In this document: piece after piece, positions 18,496-27,206 of the stretch | Layout: each line of letters begins with the position of its first letter | Numbering within the stretch: position 1 is the first letter of the stretch | NCBI RefSeq assembly: GCF_916619195.1 | Contig: NZ_CAKAKL010000001.1 | Coordinates: 248,001-312,000 of the forward strand | DNA from: Inquilinus sp. Marseille-Q2685 | GTDB lineage: Bacteria; Pseudomonadota; Alphaproteobacteria; DSM-16000; Inquilinaceae | Length of the DNA stretch: 64,000 nucleotides | Reading direction: 5' to 3' | Notes under the pieces: model-generated | Databases searched by the model: none | What the model was told of the DNA's origin: nothing | What the model saw: only the letters and a program-made list of their open reading frames with translations | Translations under genes and position numbers: made by a program

Positions 18496-19377
18496 CTAGG
18501 CCCGCTCCTCCGCCCAGATCGCATCCAGCCCCTCGCGATAGCTCGGATAGGCCAGGTGCACCCCGAGCTCCTCGGTGATCCGGTCGACCTTCAGCCGCTT
18601 GCACTCCGAATAGAACTCGCGGCCCAGCGGCGACAGGCCGGCCTGATCGAACGGAATCAACGGCGGCGGGTCGATGCCGAGTAGCCGGGCGGCATGCTCG
18701 ATCGGGTCGTTCGGGCTGGACGGATGGCCGTCGGCGACGTTGTAGACCGCCCCCGGATCGGGCTTGCGCATCGAGGCCATCAGCACCGTGCCGATGTCGT
18801 CGACATGGATGCGGTTGAACACCTGGCCCGGCTTGTCGATGCGCCGGGCGCGGCCGTGCCGCAGCTGGTCGAGCGCGCTGCGTCCAGGCCCGTAGATCCC
18901 GGCCAAACGGAACACCTGCACCGCGACGCCGGTGTCCTGGAACGCCGCGAACCAGGCGCGCTCCGCCTCCAGCCGCTTCCAGCCGCGCGGCGAACCTGGG
19001 GTCGGGTCGGCTGACTCGTCGATCCAGGCGCCGCCGCGGTCGCCATAGACCGAAGGGGTGGAGAGATAGCCGACCCAGCCCAGCTGCGGCAGCGCCCGCA
19101 ATGCGTCGGCCAGCGCCGGCACCGCCGGGTCACCTGATTCTTCCGGCGAGATCGACTGCACCAGATGCGTGGCGCCGGCCAGGGCGGCGGGGGCCAGCGG
19201 CTGGTCCGGGCCGAAGGCATGGGCCTCGAACCCCTCGTCGCGCAGCCGCTCCAGCCGGTCGGCGTCGCGGGTGGTGCCGGCGACCTGCCAGCCGAGGTCG
19301 CGCAGCCGCCGCGCCAGCCGGGTCATGCTGTAGCCGAGGCCGAACACAAAGAGCCGGCCGGGTCGCAGATCGTCCAT
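18496..19377 (-). CDS. NAD-dependent epimerase/dehydratase family protein, YeeZ-like
   Basis: Rossmann-fold protein of 293 residues in the extended/atypical SDR group. The nucleotide-binding N terminus reads FVFGLGYSMTRLARRL. The motif GYLSTPSVYGDRGGAWIDE matches the YeeZ-type SDR signature. The frame is open 75 codons further upstream, but the ATG at 19377 puts the Rossmann motif at the usual distance from the N terminus, and the extra residues are Arg/Pro-rich shadow sequence. The reaction is unknown; YeeZ homologues are annotated as NAD-binding or possible sugar-nucleotide enzymes. It is divergent from cbiX. Confidence 0.8.
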   Translation of the reverse strand: MDDLRPGRLFVFGLGYSMTRLARRLRDLGWQVAGTTRDADRLERLRDEGFEAHAFGPDQPLAPAALAGATHLVQSISPEESGDPAVPALADALRALPQLGWVGYLSTPSVYGDRGGAWIDESADPTPGSPRGWKRLEAERAWFAAFQDTGVAVQVFRLAGIYGPGRSALDQLRHGRARRIDKPGQVFNRIHVDDIGTVLMASMRKPDPGAVYNVADGHPSSPNDPIEHAARLLGIDPPPLIPFDQAGLSPLGREFYSECKRLKVDRITEELGVHLAYPSYREGLDAIWAEERA

Positions 19378-19591
19378 CGGATGTCGCGTCGCTGTTGCCT
19401 TCCAGGGGAAGCCTATAGCAATGTGCCGGCCGGGACGTCGACGGTGCGTCCCGCGACGCCCCCGGGACACGTGTCGTGACGGGGTTCCATCGGACGGATA
19501 GATCCAAGCGATATCCGCGCGTGCCGCCCACCGTCCGCTGCCGGTCCCTCGGGCCGGCCGTGCCGGCATGGCGTGGAGCCAGGAGGGCATG

Positions 19592-20725
19592 ATGGCGGGC
19601 AAGCTGGGCGTGATGGTCTGCGGCCATGGCAGCCGGGACCAGGGGGCCGTGGACGAGTTCGCCGCCGTCTCCCTGCAGCTGCGCCGCCGCCTGCCGCAAT
19701 ACGAGGTCGATTACGGCTATCTCGAATTCGCTCGCCCGATCATCCGCGACGGGCTGGACCGGCTGCGATCCCGCGGCGTGACCGAGGTGCTGGCGATCCC
19801 CGGAATGCTGTTCGCCGCCGGCCACGCCAAGAACGACATCCCCTCGGTGCTCAACACCTACCAGGCGCAGCATCCGGGTCTGACCATCCGCTACGGCCGC
19901 GAGCTCGGCATCGACGTCAAGATGCTGCGCGCCGCCGGCGAGCGGGTGCAGGAGGCGGTGGAGATCGCCGACGCGAAGCGCGAGGACGGGCCGATCGGCC
20001 GGCACGAGACCATGCTGGTGGTGGTCGGCCGCGGCGCCTCGGACCCGGACGCCAACTCCAACGTCGCCAAGGTCATGCGGATGCTGTGGGAGGGCATCGG
20101 CTTCGGCTGGGGCGAGACCGCCTATTCCGGCGTCACCTTCCCGCTGGTCGAGCCGGCGCTGGAGCATGCGGCGAAGCTCGGCTATCGCCGCATCGTCGTG
20201 TTCCCGTACTTCCTGTTCACCGGCATCCTGGTCGACCGGATCTACGACGCCACCGACGCCGTGGCCGTCCGCCATCCGGAGATCGAGTTCGTCAAGGCGC
20301 GCTACCTGAACGATCACCCCCTGGTGCTGGAGACGCTAGAGGATCGCATCGCCGAAATCCTCGACGGCACCGGCAACATGAACTGCCAGATGTGCAAGTA
20401 CCGGATGCAGGTGCTGGGCTTCGAGGCCGAGGTCGGCCTACCGCAGGAAAGCCACCACCACCACGTCGAAGGCATCGGCAGCGGCCCGGCGCACCATCAC
20501 CATGATCACGACCACGGTCACCACCACCATGGTCATGATCACCACCATCACGATCACGGGCACGACCATCACCATCATGGTGACCACGGCCACCATCACC
20601 ATCACCATCACGATCATGGGCATGGTCACAGTCACAGTCACAGCCACGACCACGGCCATCACCACCATCCCTATCCCCACGCCGATCATCCGCTGGGGCC
20701 GAAGAGCCTGAAGAGGGCCGGGTGA
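19592..20725 (+). CDS. cbiX: Long-form sirohydrochlorin cobaltochelatase CbiX with iron-sulfur motif and His-rich tail
   Basis: Inserts cobalt into sirohydrochlorin, the first committed metal step of the early-cobalt cobalamin route. It has 377 residues with two chelatase half-domains ([17 protein letters not shown] at the N terminus, [17 protein letters not shown] in the second half). The sequence MNCQMC at 263-268 is the M-x-C-x-x-C motif associated with the 4Fe-4S centre of Bacillus megaterium CbiX. From about residue 286 the tail is almost wholly His, Asp and Gly, with about 45 histidines, a likely cobalt store. ATG 19592 is chosen because AGGAGG lies 5 bases before it; ATG 19568 is in frame but lacks such a site. 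First gene of cobalamin cluster I. Confidence 0.93.
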   Translation: MAGKLGVMVCGHGSRDQGAVDEFAAVSLQLRRRLPQYEVDYGYLEFARPIIRDGLDRLRSRGVTEVLAIPGMLFAAGHAKNDIPSVLNTYQAQHPGLTIRYGRELGIDVKMLRAAGERVQEAVEIADAKREDGPIGRHETMLVVVGRGASDPDANSNVAKVMRMLWEGIGFGWGETAYSGVTFPLVEPALEHAAKLGYRRIVVFPYFLFTGILVDRIYDATDAVAVRHPEIEFVKARYLNDHPLVLETLEDRIAEILDGTGNMNCQMCKYRMQVLGFEAEVGLPQESHHHHVEGIGSGPAHHHHDHDHGHHHHGHDHHHHDHGHDHHHHGDHGHHHHHHHDHGHGHSHSHSHDHGHHHHPYPHADHPLGPKSLKRAG

Positions 20726-20733
20726 GAGGCGCG

Positions 20734-21357
20734 ATGGCGCACGCCTATCTCCGCGACCCGGAGGCGATCTACCGCCAGTCCTTCGCCACCATCCGGGCGG
20801 AGGCGCGGCTGGAGCGGTTCCCGCCGGATATGGCCGGGCTCGCGGTGCGGGTGGCGCATGCCTGCGGCATGGTCGAGGTGGTCGACGACCTGCTTTTCAC
20901 CCCCGACGTCGCGGCGCGCGGCCGGGCGGCGCTGGCGGCCGGCGCGCCGGTGCTGGTCGATTGCCGGATGGTCGAGGCCGGCGTCATCCGCTCCCGCCTG
21001 CCGGCGGGGAACGAGGTCGTTTCCCTGATCGGCGACCCGTCGCTGCCGGATCTGGCCCGCCGTCTCGGCACCACCCGCTCGGCGGCGATGGTCGAGCTGT
21101 GGCGCGGCCGGCTGGACGGCGCGGTGGTGGCGATCGGCAACGCCCCGACCGCCTTGTTCCGGCTGCTGGAGCTGCTGGAGGAGGGGGCGCCGAAGCCCGC
21201 CGCCATCCTCGGCTTCCCGGTTGGCTTCGTCGGCGCCGCCGAATCCAAGGCGGCCTTGGCCGAGAGCGACGTGCCGTTCCTGACCCTGCCGGGCCGGCGC
21301 GGCGGCAGCGCCATGGCCTCGGCCGCGGTGAATGCCTTGGCTCGGGAGGGTATCTGA
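20734..21357 (+). CDS. cobH: Precorrin-8X/cobalt-precorrin-8 methylmutase
   Basis: Moves a methyl group from C-11 to C-12 to give hydrogenobyrinate or cobyrinate. It has 207 residues, standard for CobH/CbiC. Recognisable segments are [12 protein letters not shown] near the N terminus (with the RPxxIY-like DPEAIYRQS), [12 protein letters not shown] and [19 protein letters not shown] 20734 has AGAGG four bases upstream. A GTG at 20722 overlapping the cbiX stop is possible but adds only four residues. Tightly packed between cbiX and cobL. Confidence 0.95.
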   Translation: MAHAYLRDPEAIYRQSFATIRAEARLERFPPDMAGLAVRVAHACGMVEVVDDLLFTPDVAARGRAALAAGAPVLVDCRMVEAGVIRSRLPAGNEVVSLIGDPSLPDLARRLGTTRSAAMVELWRGRLDGAVVAIGNAPTALFRLLELLEEGAPKPAAILGFPVGFVGAAESKAALAESDVPFLTLPGRRGGSAMASAAVNALAREGI

Positions 21358-22580
21358 TGGCCGCACCCTGGCTGTCCGTCATCGGCATCGGCGAAGACGG
21401 GCTGGCCGGCCTGTCACCCGCCGCCCGGGCCCTCTATGACGGCGCCGAGATCGTGGTCGGCGGCAGGCGGCATCTGGCGATGGTGCCGGAGGACGGCCGC
21501 CGCCGGATTCCCTGGCCGCCGCAGCTGCTGGCCCTGGTGCCGGAGATCGAGGCGTTGCGCGGCCGCCGGGTCTGCGTCCTGGCCAGCGGCGACCCGATGT
21601 GCTTCGGCGTCGGCGTCACCCTGTCGCGCCGCATCCCGATCGAAGAGATGGTGGTGCTGCCGGCGCCCTCGGCCTTCAGCCTGGCCTGCGCCCGGCTCGG
21701 CTGGCCGCTGGTCGAGGCCCGCATGGTGACGCTTCACGGCCGGCCGCTGGAGCTGGTGGTGCCGCATCTGCAGCCCGGCGCGAAGCTCCTGGTGCTTAGC
21801 GCCGACCGCACCACCCCGGCGCGCCTCGCCGACCTCCTGCGCCGCACCGGCTGGGGCCGCAGCGGCTTCGCCGTGCTGGAACGGATGGGCGGGGAGGGCG
21901 AATGCCTCACCCGCGCCACCGCCGCGGAGTGGGGCGACCAGGAGGTCGACGACCTCAACACCATCGCCGTCGACTGCGTCGCCGGGCCGGAGACGCGCGT
22001 GTTGCCGGCCGCGCCGGGCCTGCCGGACGACGCCTTCGCCCATGACGGCCAGCTGACCAAGCGCGAGGTGCGGGCCATGACGCTCGCCGCGCTGGCGCCG
22101 TCGCCCGGCCAGGTGCTGTGGGATGTCGGCGCCGGAAGCGGCTCGATCGCGATCGAATGGATGCGCAGCGACCCGCGCTGCCGGGCCGTGGCGGTGGAAC
22201 GCGATGACGGCCGTCTGGCCCTGATCGCCCAGAACGCGGCGGCCCTGGGCACGCCCTTCCTCAAGGTGGTGCGCGGCGAGGCGCCGAAGGCGCTGGCCGG
22301 CGACCTGCCGCGGCCCGACGCAGTGTTCATCGGCGGCGGCGTCACCGCGGAAGGCGTGGTCGAAGCCTGCTGGGCCGCGCTGCCGCCGGGCGGCCGGCTG
22401 GTCTCCAATGTGGTGACGGCGGAGGGCGAGGCGGCGGTGATCGGCCATCAGTCCCGGCTCGGCGGCAGCCTGACCCGCATCGCCGTGTCGCGGGCCGAGC
22501 CGGTCGGCGGCTACCAGGGCTGGCGCCCGCTGATGCCGGTGACGCAATGGGCCGCGGTGAAGCCGTGGGGGCAGGAATGA
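21357..22580 (+). CDS. cobL: Precorrin-6Y C5,15-methyltransferase (decarboxylating), CbiE-CbiT fusion
   Basis: Methylates C-5 and C-15 and decarboxylates the C-12 side chain. It has 407 residues in two parts. A CbiE-type tetrapyrrole methylase (about 1-205; SVIGIGEDGLAGL, LASGDPMCFGVG) is joined to a CbiT Rossmann methyltransferase (about 225-407; WDVGAGSGSIAIEW binds SAM). The ATG shares one base with the cobH stop (TGATG). A long open extension upstream in the same frame is the shadow of cobH. Confidence 0.96.
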   Translation: MAAPWLSVIGIGEDGLAGLSPAARALYDGAEIVVGGRRHLAMVPEDGRRRIPWPPQLLALVPEIEALRGRRVCVLASGDPMCFGVGVTLSRRIPIEEMVVLPAPSAFSLACARLGWPLVEARMVTLHGRPLELVVPHLQPGAKLLVLSADRTTPARLADLLRRTGWGRSGFAVLERMGGEGECLTRATAAEWGDQEVDDLNTIAVDCVAGPETRVLPAAPGLPDDAFAHDGQLTKREVRAMTLAALAPSPGQVLWDVGAGSGSIAIEWMRSDPRCRAVAVERDDGRLALIAQNAAALGTPFLKVVRGEAPKALAGDLPRPDAVFIGGGVTAEGVVEACWAALPPGGRLVSNVVTAEGEAAVIGHQSRLGGSLTRIAVSRAEPVGGYQGWRPLMPVTQWAAVKPWGQE

Positions 22581-23281
22581 CCGGCACCCTCTACGGGCTC
22601 GGTGTGGGCCCAGGCGATCCGGAGCTGATCACGCTGAAGGCGCTGCGCCTGCTGCGGGCGGCGCCGGTGCTGGCCTATCCGGCGCCGGATGTCGGCGACA
22701 GCCTCGCCCGCGCGATCGTGGCGCCGCATCTGCAGGGCGGGCAGACGGAGATCGCCATCCGCGTGCCGATGCGGGTCGATCCGGCCCCGGCCCAGGCGGC
22801 CTACGACGCCGCGGCGGTCGAGATCGGCGCGCATCTCGATGTCGGCCGCGACGTGGCGGTGCTGTGCGAGGGCGACCCGTTCTTCTACGGCTCCTTCATG
22901 TATCTCTTCGGCCGGCTGGCGGAGCGCCATCGGGTCGAGGTGGTGCCCGGCGTCTCGTCGCTCACCGCCTGCGCCGCCGCCACCGGCCTGCCGCTGGCCG
23001 CCCGCAACGACGTGCTGACCGTGCTGCCAGCGCCGCTGCCGGAGGAGGAGCTGCGCCCGAGGCTTCTGGCCGCCGAGGCCGTGGCCATCATGAAGCTGAG
23101 CAGACACTTCAAGAAGATATCGCAATTGCTTGAAGAAACTGAATTGTATGATAGCGCGCGCTACGTCGAACGCGCGACACTCGGCCATCAGCGCGTGCTG
23201 CCGCTACGAGAGGTCGACCCCGAGACCGTGCCCTATTTCTCGATGATCCTGGCGCATCGGCGCGGGGCGGCGTGGCGATGA
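22577..23281 (+). CDS. cobI: Precorrin-2/cobalt-factor II C20-methyltransferase
   Basis: SAM-dependent methylase that adds the C-20 methyl, 234 residues. It has the family start LYGLGVGPGDPELITLKAL, then CEGDPFFYGSFMYL and VPGVSSLTACAAA. The ATG overlaps the cobL stop (ATGA). An AT-rich patch of about 65 bases (about 23097-23160, encoding KLSRHFKKISQLLEE) stands out from the otherwise GC-rich gene, although the protein remains family-like across it. Confidence 0.95.
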   Translation: MTGTLYGLGVGPGDPELITLKALRLLRAAPVLAYPAPDVGDSLARAIVAPHLQGGQTEIAIRVPMRVDPAPAQAAYDAAAVEIGAHLDVGRDVAVLCEGDPFFYGSFMYLFGRLAERHRVEVVPGVSSLTACAAATGLPLAARNDVLTVLPAPLPEEELRPRLLAAEAVAIMKLSRHFKKISQLLEETELYDSARYVERATLGHQRVLPLREVDPETVPYFSMILAHRRGAAWR

Positions 23282-25077
23282 CGGCGCTGGTCACCCTGAC
23301 CGCGGGCGGGCTCGCCACCGCGCAGCGGCTCAAGCCGCTGCTTCCAGCCGCGGCGATTCATGCGCCGGCCTGCCGCGTCACCGGGGCCGATGTCGCCTTC
23401 GGCAAGCTGGCCGACCATCTGCGGAGCCTGTTCGCGACGGGCGAGCCGATCATCGGCCTCTGCGCCGCCGGCGCCCTGATCCGCATCCTGGCGCCGCTGC
23501 TCTCCGACAAACGTAACGAGCCGCCGGTGCTGGCGGTGGCGGAGGACGGCAGCGCGGTCGTGCCGCTGCTGGGCGGCCATCACGGCGCCAACGACCTGGC
23601 CCGGCAGGTGGCGCAGATCCTCGGCATCGCCCCGGCGATCACCACCGCCGGCGACCTGCGCTTCGGCGTGGCGCTGGACGATCCGCCGGCCGGCTGGCGG
23701 CTGTCGGAGTCCGGCGATTACAAGAGTTTCGCCGCCGCTCTTCTGGCCGGCGAGCCCGTCCGCCTCGATGGCGATCTGCCCTGGTTGGCCGGGGCCGGCC
23801 TGCCGCTCGACCCGACGGCGCGCAAGGCGATCGTCTCCAGTGTTCGCACTCTCCCGCCCGATCCCGACCGGCTGGTGTTCCACCCGGCGAGGCTCGCGGT
23901 CGGCGTCGGCTGCGAGCGCGGCACCGAGGCAGCGGAGATCGAGGCGCTGATCCGCGACACCCTGGACGGGGCCGGGCTGGCCCTGGAGGCCGTGGCGGCG
24001 CTGGTCTCGGTCGACCTCAAGGCCGACGAGGCGGGGCTGCAGGCGGCGGCGCGGGCGCTCGGCCTGCCGCTGCGGGTCTTCGATCCGGCGAGGCTGGAGG
24101 CCGAGACGCCGCGCCTGGCCAACCCGTCCGAGCTGGTGTTCCGCGAGATCGGCTGCCACGGCGTGGCCGAGTCGGCGGCGCTGGCTGCGGCCGGGGAGGG
24201 CGGGCGACTGGTGGTCGAGAAGCACAAATCCCGCCGCGCCACCTGCGCCGTGGCCGAGGCTCAGGCGATCCTCGACGCCGGCCGGATCGGCCGGAAGCGC
24301 GGCACGCTGGCGCTGATCGGCATGGGCCCGGGCCGGGCCGACTGGCGGGCGCCGGAGGCCGACCGGCTGATCGCCGCTGCCACCGACCTGGTCGGCTACA
24401 GCCTCTATATCGACCTGCTGGGGCCGGCCGCCGCCGGCAAGGTGCGGCACGACTACAGGCTCGGCGAGGAGGAGATGCGGGTGCGCGCGGCGCTGGACCT
24501 GGCGGCGGAGGGGCGGGACGTCGCCCTGATCTGCTCCGGCGACGCCGGCATCTATGCCATGGGCAGCCTGCTGTGGGAGCTGATCGAGCGCGGCGGCCGG
24601 CCGGACTGGCGCCGGGTCGAGGTCACCACCGTGCCCGGAATCTCGGCCATGCAGGCGGCCGCGGCCCGCATCGGCGCGCCGCTGGGCCATGATTTCTGCG
24701 CCATCTCGCTGTCCGACCTGATGACGCCCTGGCCGGCGATCGAGCGGCGGATCGCGGCGGCAGCGCAGGGCGATTTCGTCGTCGCCTTCTACAACCCGGT
24801 GTCGCAGCGCCGCCGCTTCCAGCTGGCGCGGGCGCGCAAGATCCTGCTGGCACACCGCCCGGAGGCAACGCCGGTGGTGCTGGGCCGCAATCTCGGCCGC
24901 GACGGCGAGACCCTGACCGTCACCACGCTGGGTGAACTCACCGTCGAGATGGTCGACATGCTGACTCTGGTGCTGGTCGGCTCCTCGGAAAGCCGGGCGC
25001 TGGTGCTCGGCGACGGCACCCCGCGCGTCTACACGCCGCGCGGCTATGGCGACAAGCCGGAGGCGCAGCGGGCATGA
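23278..25077 (+). CDS. cbiG-cobJ: CbiG-CobJ fusion: cobalt-precorrin-5A hydrolase and precorrin-3B C17-methyltransferase
   Basis: One chain of 601 residues carries two consecutive pathway enzymes. Residues 1-335 are CbiG-like: [16 protein letters not shown] corresponds to the CbiG N-terminal core and [12 protein letters not shown] to the CobE/CbiG C domain. CbiG opens the ring-A delta-lactone and releases acetaldehyde in the cobalt-first route. Residues about 345-600 are CobJ/CbiH ([39 protein letters not shown]), which drives C-17 methylation and ring contraction. ATG 23278 overlaps the cobI stop. GTG 23272 is a close alternative. Confidence 0.94.
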   Translation: MTALVTLTAGGLATAQRLKPLLPAAAIHAPACRVTGADVAFGKLADHLRSLFATGEPIIGLCAAGALIRILAPLLSDKRNEPPVLAVAEDGSAVVPLLGGHHGANDLARQVAQILGIAPAITTAGDLRFGVALDDPPAGWRLSESGDYKSFAAALLAGEPVRLDGDLPWLAGAGLPLDPTARKAIVSSVRTLPPDPDRLVFHPARLAVGVGCERGTEAAEIEALIRDTLDGAGLALEAVAALVSVDLKADEAGLQAAARALGLPLRVFDPARLEAETPRLANPSELVFREIGCHGVAESAALAAAGEGGRLVVEKHKSRRATCAVAEAQAILDAGRIGRKRGTLALIGMGPGRADWRAPEADRLIAAATDLVGYSLYIDLLGPAAAGKVRHDYRLGEEEMRVRAALDLAAEGRDVALICSGDAGIYAMGSLLWELIERGGRPDWRRVEVTTVPGISAMQAAAARIGAPLGHDFCAISLSDLMTPWPAIERRIAAAAQGDFVVAFYNPVSQRRRFQLARARKILLAHRPEATPVVLGRNLGRDGETLTVTTLGELTVEMVDMLTLVLVGSSESRALVLGDGTPRVYTPRGYGDKPEAQRA

Positions 25078-25853
25078 CCGTGCATTTCATCGGCGCCGGG
25101 CCCGGCGACCCGGACCTGCTGACCCTGCGGGGCCGCGACCTGATCGCCCGCTGCCCGGTCTGCCTCTATGCCGGCTCGCTGGTGCCGGAGGCGGTGGTGG
25201 CGCATGCGCCGGCGGACGCCCGGGTGATCGACACCGCGCCCTTGCACCTCGACCAGATCATCGCCGAGATCGAGGCTGCCCACGCCCAGGGCCAGGATGT
25301 CGCCCGGGTGCATTCCGGCGACCCGTCGCTGTACGGCGCGATCGCGGAGCAGATCCGCCGGCTGAAGGCGCTGGGCATCCCCTACACCATCACCCCCGGG
25401 GTGCCGGCTTTCGCGGCGGCTGCCGCCGCCCTGGGCACCGAGCTGACCCTGCCCGACGTCAGCCAGACCGTGATCCTGACCCGGACCACGATGAAGGCCT
25501 CGGCCATGCCGCCGGGCGAAGAGCTGGAGACGCTGGGCCGGTCCGGCGCGACGCTGGCGATCCACCTCTCGATCCGCAACATCCCGGCCGTCCGCCGGGC
25601 GCTGGAGCCGCATTACGGCGCCGGCTGCCCGGTGGTGGTGGTCTATCGCGCCACCTGGCCGGACCAGCAGATCATCCGCGGCACCCTGGCCGATATCGGC
25701 GCCAAGGTGCGCGAGGCGAAGATCACCCGCACCGCGCTGATCCTGGTCGGCCGCGTGCTGGGCGACGCCGAGTTCACCGACAGCGCCCTCTACGACCCGG
25801 CGCATGTCCATGTGCTGCGCCCCAAGCGCGGCACGAAAGTTGCGTCTGTGTGA
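25074..25853 (+). CDS. cobM: Precorrin-4/cobalt-precorrin-4 C11-methyltransferase
   Basis: SAM-dependent methylase adding the C-11 methyl, 259 residues. Motifs: [33 protein letters not shown], and [21 protein letters not shown], typical of CobM/CbiF. The ATG overlaps the stop of the cbiG-cobJ fusion. The run from cobH to cobM has overlapping or near-overlapping stops and starts throughout, so it is one translationally coupled operon. Confidence 0.96.
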   Translation: MTVHFIGAGPGDPDLLTLRGRDLIARCPVCLYAGSLVPEAVVAHAPADARVIDTAPLHLDQIIAEIEAAHAQGQDVARVHSGDPSLYGAIAEQIRRLKALGIPYTITPGVPAFAAAAAALGTELTLPDVSQTVILTRTTMKASAMPPGEELETLGRSGATLAIHLSIRNIPAVRRALEPHYGAGCPVVVVYRATWPDQQIIRGTLADIGAKVREAKITRTALILVGRVLGDAEFTDSALYDPAHVHVLRPKRGTKVASV

Positions 25854-25881
25854 CCTTGATGCTCTGACCCTGGAGATCCCA

Positions 25882-26460
25882 ATGAAACTCGCCAAGACCC
25901 TTGCCCTGACCGCGCTGGCGACGCTGCTGCCGGTGGCGGCCCATGCCCATCCGGGACATGACGTGGTCGGCTTCCCGGCCGGCTTTGAGCACCCGTTCTC
26001 GGGCCTCGACCACATCCTCGCCATGGTCGCGGTCGGCATCTGGGCCGGCCAGGTCGGCGGCCGCTACATCTGGCAGGCGCCGCTGGCGTTCCTGACCCTG
26101 ATGGCGCTCGGCGGCATCGCCGGCATCCAGGGCCTGGGCCTGCCGATGGTCGAGCTCGGCATCGCCGGGTCGATCATCGTCTTCGGCGCCCTGATCGCCC
26201 TGGCGGTGCGGCCGGTGGCCTGGGTCGGCATGGCGGTGACCGGGGTCTTCGCCGTGTTCCACGGCTACGCCCATGGCGCCGAGATGCACCCGGATTCCTC
26301 GGCCTTGACCTACGGAATCGGCTTCATCGCGGCGACCGCGATCCTGCACGGCATCGGCATCGGCGCGGCGCTGGGCCTGAACCGGCTGCGCTTCGCACCG
26401 GTGGAGCGCGCGCTGGGCGCCGCCATCGCCGTGGCGGGCGTGGTCATCGCGGCTGGCTAA
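25882..26460 (+). CDS. hupE: HupE/UreJ-family metal permease, probable cobalt importer
   Basis: Inner-membrane secondary transporter of 192 residues. An N-terminal signal peptide (MKLAKTLALTALATLLPVAAHA) is followed directly by the metal motif HPGHDVVGF and by HPFSGLDHILAMVAVGIWA, the HupE/UreJ signature. A second His cluster, FHGYAHGAE, is in a later helix. About six hydrophobic segments are present. Family members carry nickel or cobalt; its place as last gene of the cbiX-cobM operon argues for cobalt. ATG 25882 is chosen because it starts the signal peptide and follows TGGAGA. It ends tail-to-tail with cobK, overlapping by four bases. Confidence 0.88.
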   Translation: MKLAKTLALTALATLLPVAAHAHPGHDVVGFPAGFEHPFSGLDHILAMVAVGIWAGQVGGRYIWQAPLAFLTLMALGGIAGIQGLGLPMVELGIAGSIIVFGALIALAVRPVAWVGMAVTGVFAVFHGYAHGAEMHPDSSALTYGIGFIAATAILHGIGIGAALGLNRLRFAPVERALGAAIAVAGVVIAAG

Positions 26461-27206
26461 GCCCTCAGCCAGTCCAGCGCCCCGGCGACAGCGGCCACGG
26501 CCGGCGTCGCCGGGGGCGCCGGGCGCCGGATCATGACCACCGGGATCGCCGCCTCGCGCGCCGCCGCCAGCTTCGCCGCCGTGGCGTCGCCGCCGGCATT
26601 CTTGGCGACCACCGCGCGGATGCCGTGCCGGGCGATCAGGGCGCGCTCACCGTCCAGCGTGAACGGCCCGCGCTCGCTCAGCAGCAGGCAGTCCGGCGGC
26701 AGGTCCTCCGGCACGGGCGGCTCGATCGAGCGCAGCACGAAGCGCAGGGCCGGGCAGCGCTTGAACGGCGCCACCTCCTGCCGGCCGAGGGTCAGCAGCA
26801 CGGCGGCGCCGGCCGGCAGCGCCCCGGCCAGCCAGTCGGCCGCCTCGGCGGCATCGGCCACCTCGATCCAGCGGTCGCCCGGCACCGGCGTCCAGGCCGG
26901 CCGTGCGATCCGCAGCAGCGGCACGCCCGCCTCGGCGCAGGCGGCTGCGGCATTGGCGGACATGGTCGCGGCGAAGGGGTGGGTGGCGTCGACCACCCGG
27001 TCGATCCGCTCGCTCCGCAGATACGATGCCAGCCCGTCGGCGCCGCCGAAGCCGCCGATCCGCACCGCGCCGGGCAGCGCCGCCGGCGCCCGGGTGCGCC
27101 CGGCCAGGGAGGTGACGACCTCCCACTCGCCGGCTCCGTCGAGCGCTCGGGCCAGCGCCGCCGCCTCCGTGGTGCCGCCGAGGATCAGCAGGCGCCTACC
27201 AGCCAT
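26457..27206 (-). CDS. cobK: Precorrin-6A/cobalt-precorrin-6A reductase
   Basis: NADPH-dependent reduction of the macrocycle at C-18/C-19, 249 residues. N-terminal dinucleotide-binding sequence LLILGGTTEAAALARAL. Family segments are VDATHPFAATMSANAA and VVAKNAGGDATAAKL near the C terminus (substrate-binding region). The start overlaps the end of cbiD by 11 bases, so the two form a minus-strand pair. Confidence 0.95.
   Translation of the reverse strand: MAGRRLLILGGTTEAAALARALDGAGEWEVVTSLAGRTRAPAALPGAVRIGGFGGADGLASYLRSERIDRVVDATHPFAATMSANAAAACAEAGVPLLRIARPAWTPVPGDRWIEVADAAEAADWLAGALPAGAAVLLTLGRQEVAPFKRCPALRFVLRSIEPPVPEDLPPDCLLLSERGPFTLDGERALIARHGIRAVVAKNAGGDATAAKLAAAREAAIPVVMIRRPAPPATPAVAAVAGALDWLRA

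Noticed and set aside
19560-19600. GAGCCAGGAGGGC before cbiX, resembling the B12 box of a cobalamin riboswitch
   Set aside because: The other conserved elements (CCCCCGCAACTG, GCCACTG) are absent; the match is the Shine-Dalgarno AGGAGG of cbiX.
20500-20660. Repetitive CACCAC/CATGAC tract as a possible CRISPR-like or satellite repeat
   Set aside because: It is in frame with CbiX and encodes its His-rich tail; there are no constant repeats with unique spacers.
20438-20689. Hydrophobic Val/Met-rich minus-strand frame opposite the CbiX His tail
   Set aside because: It is the reverse complement of CAC/CAT codons, which gives Val and Met by necessity; no ribosome-binding site was seen.
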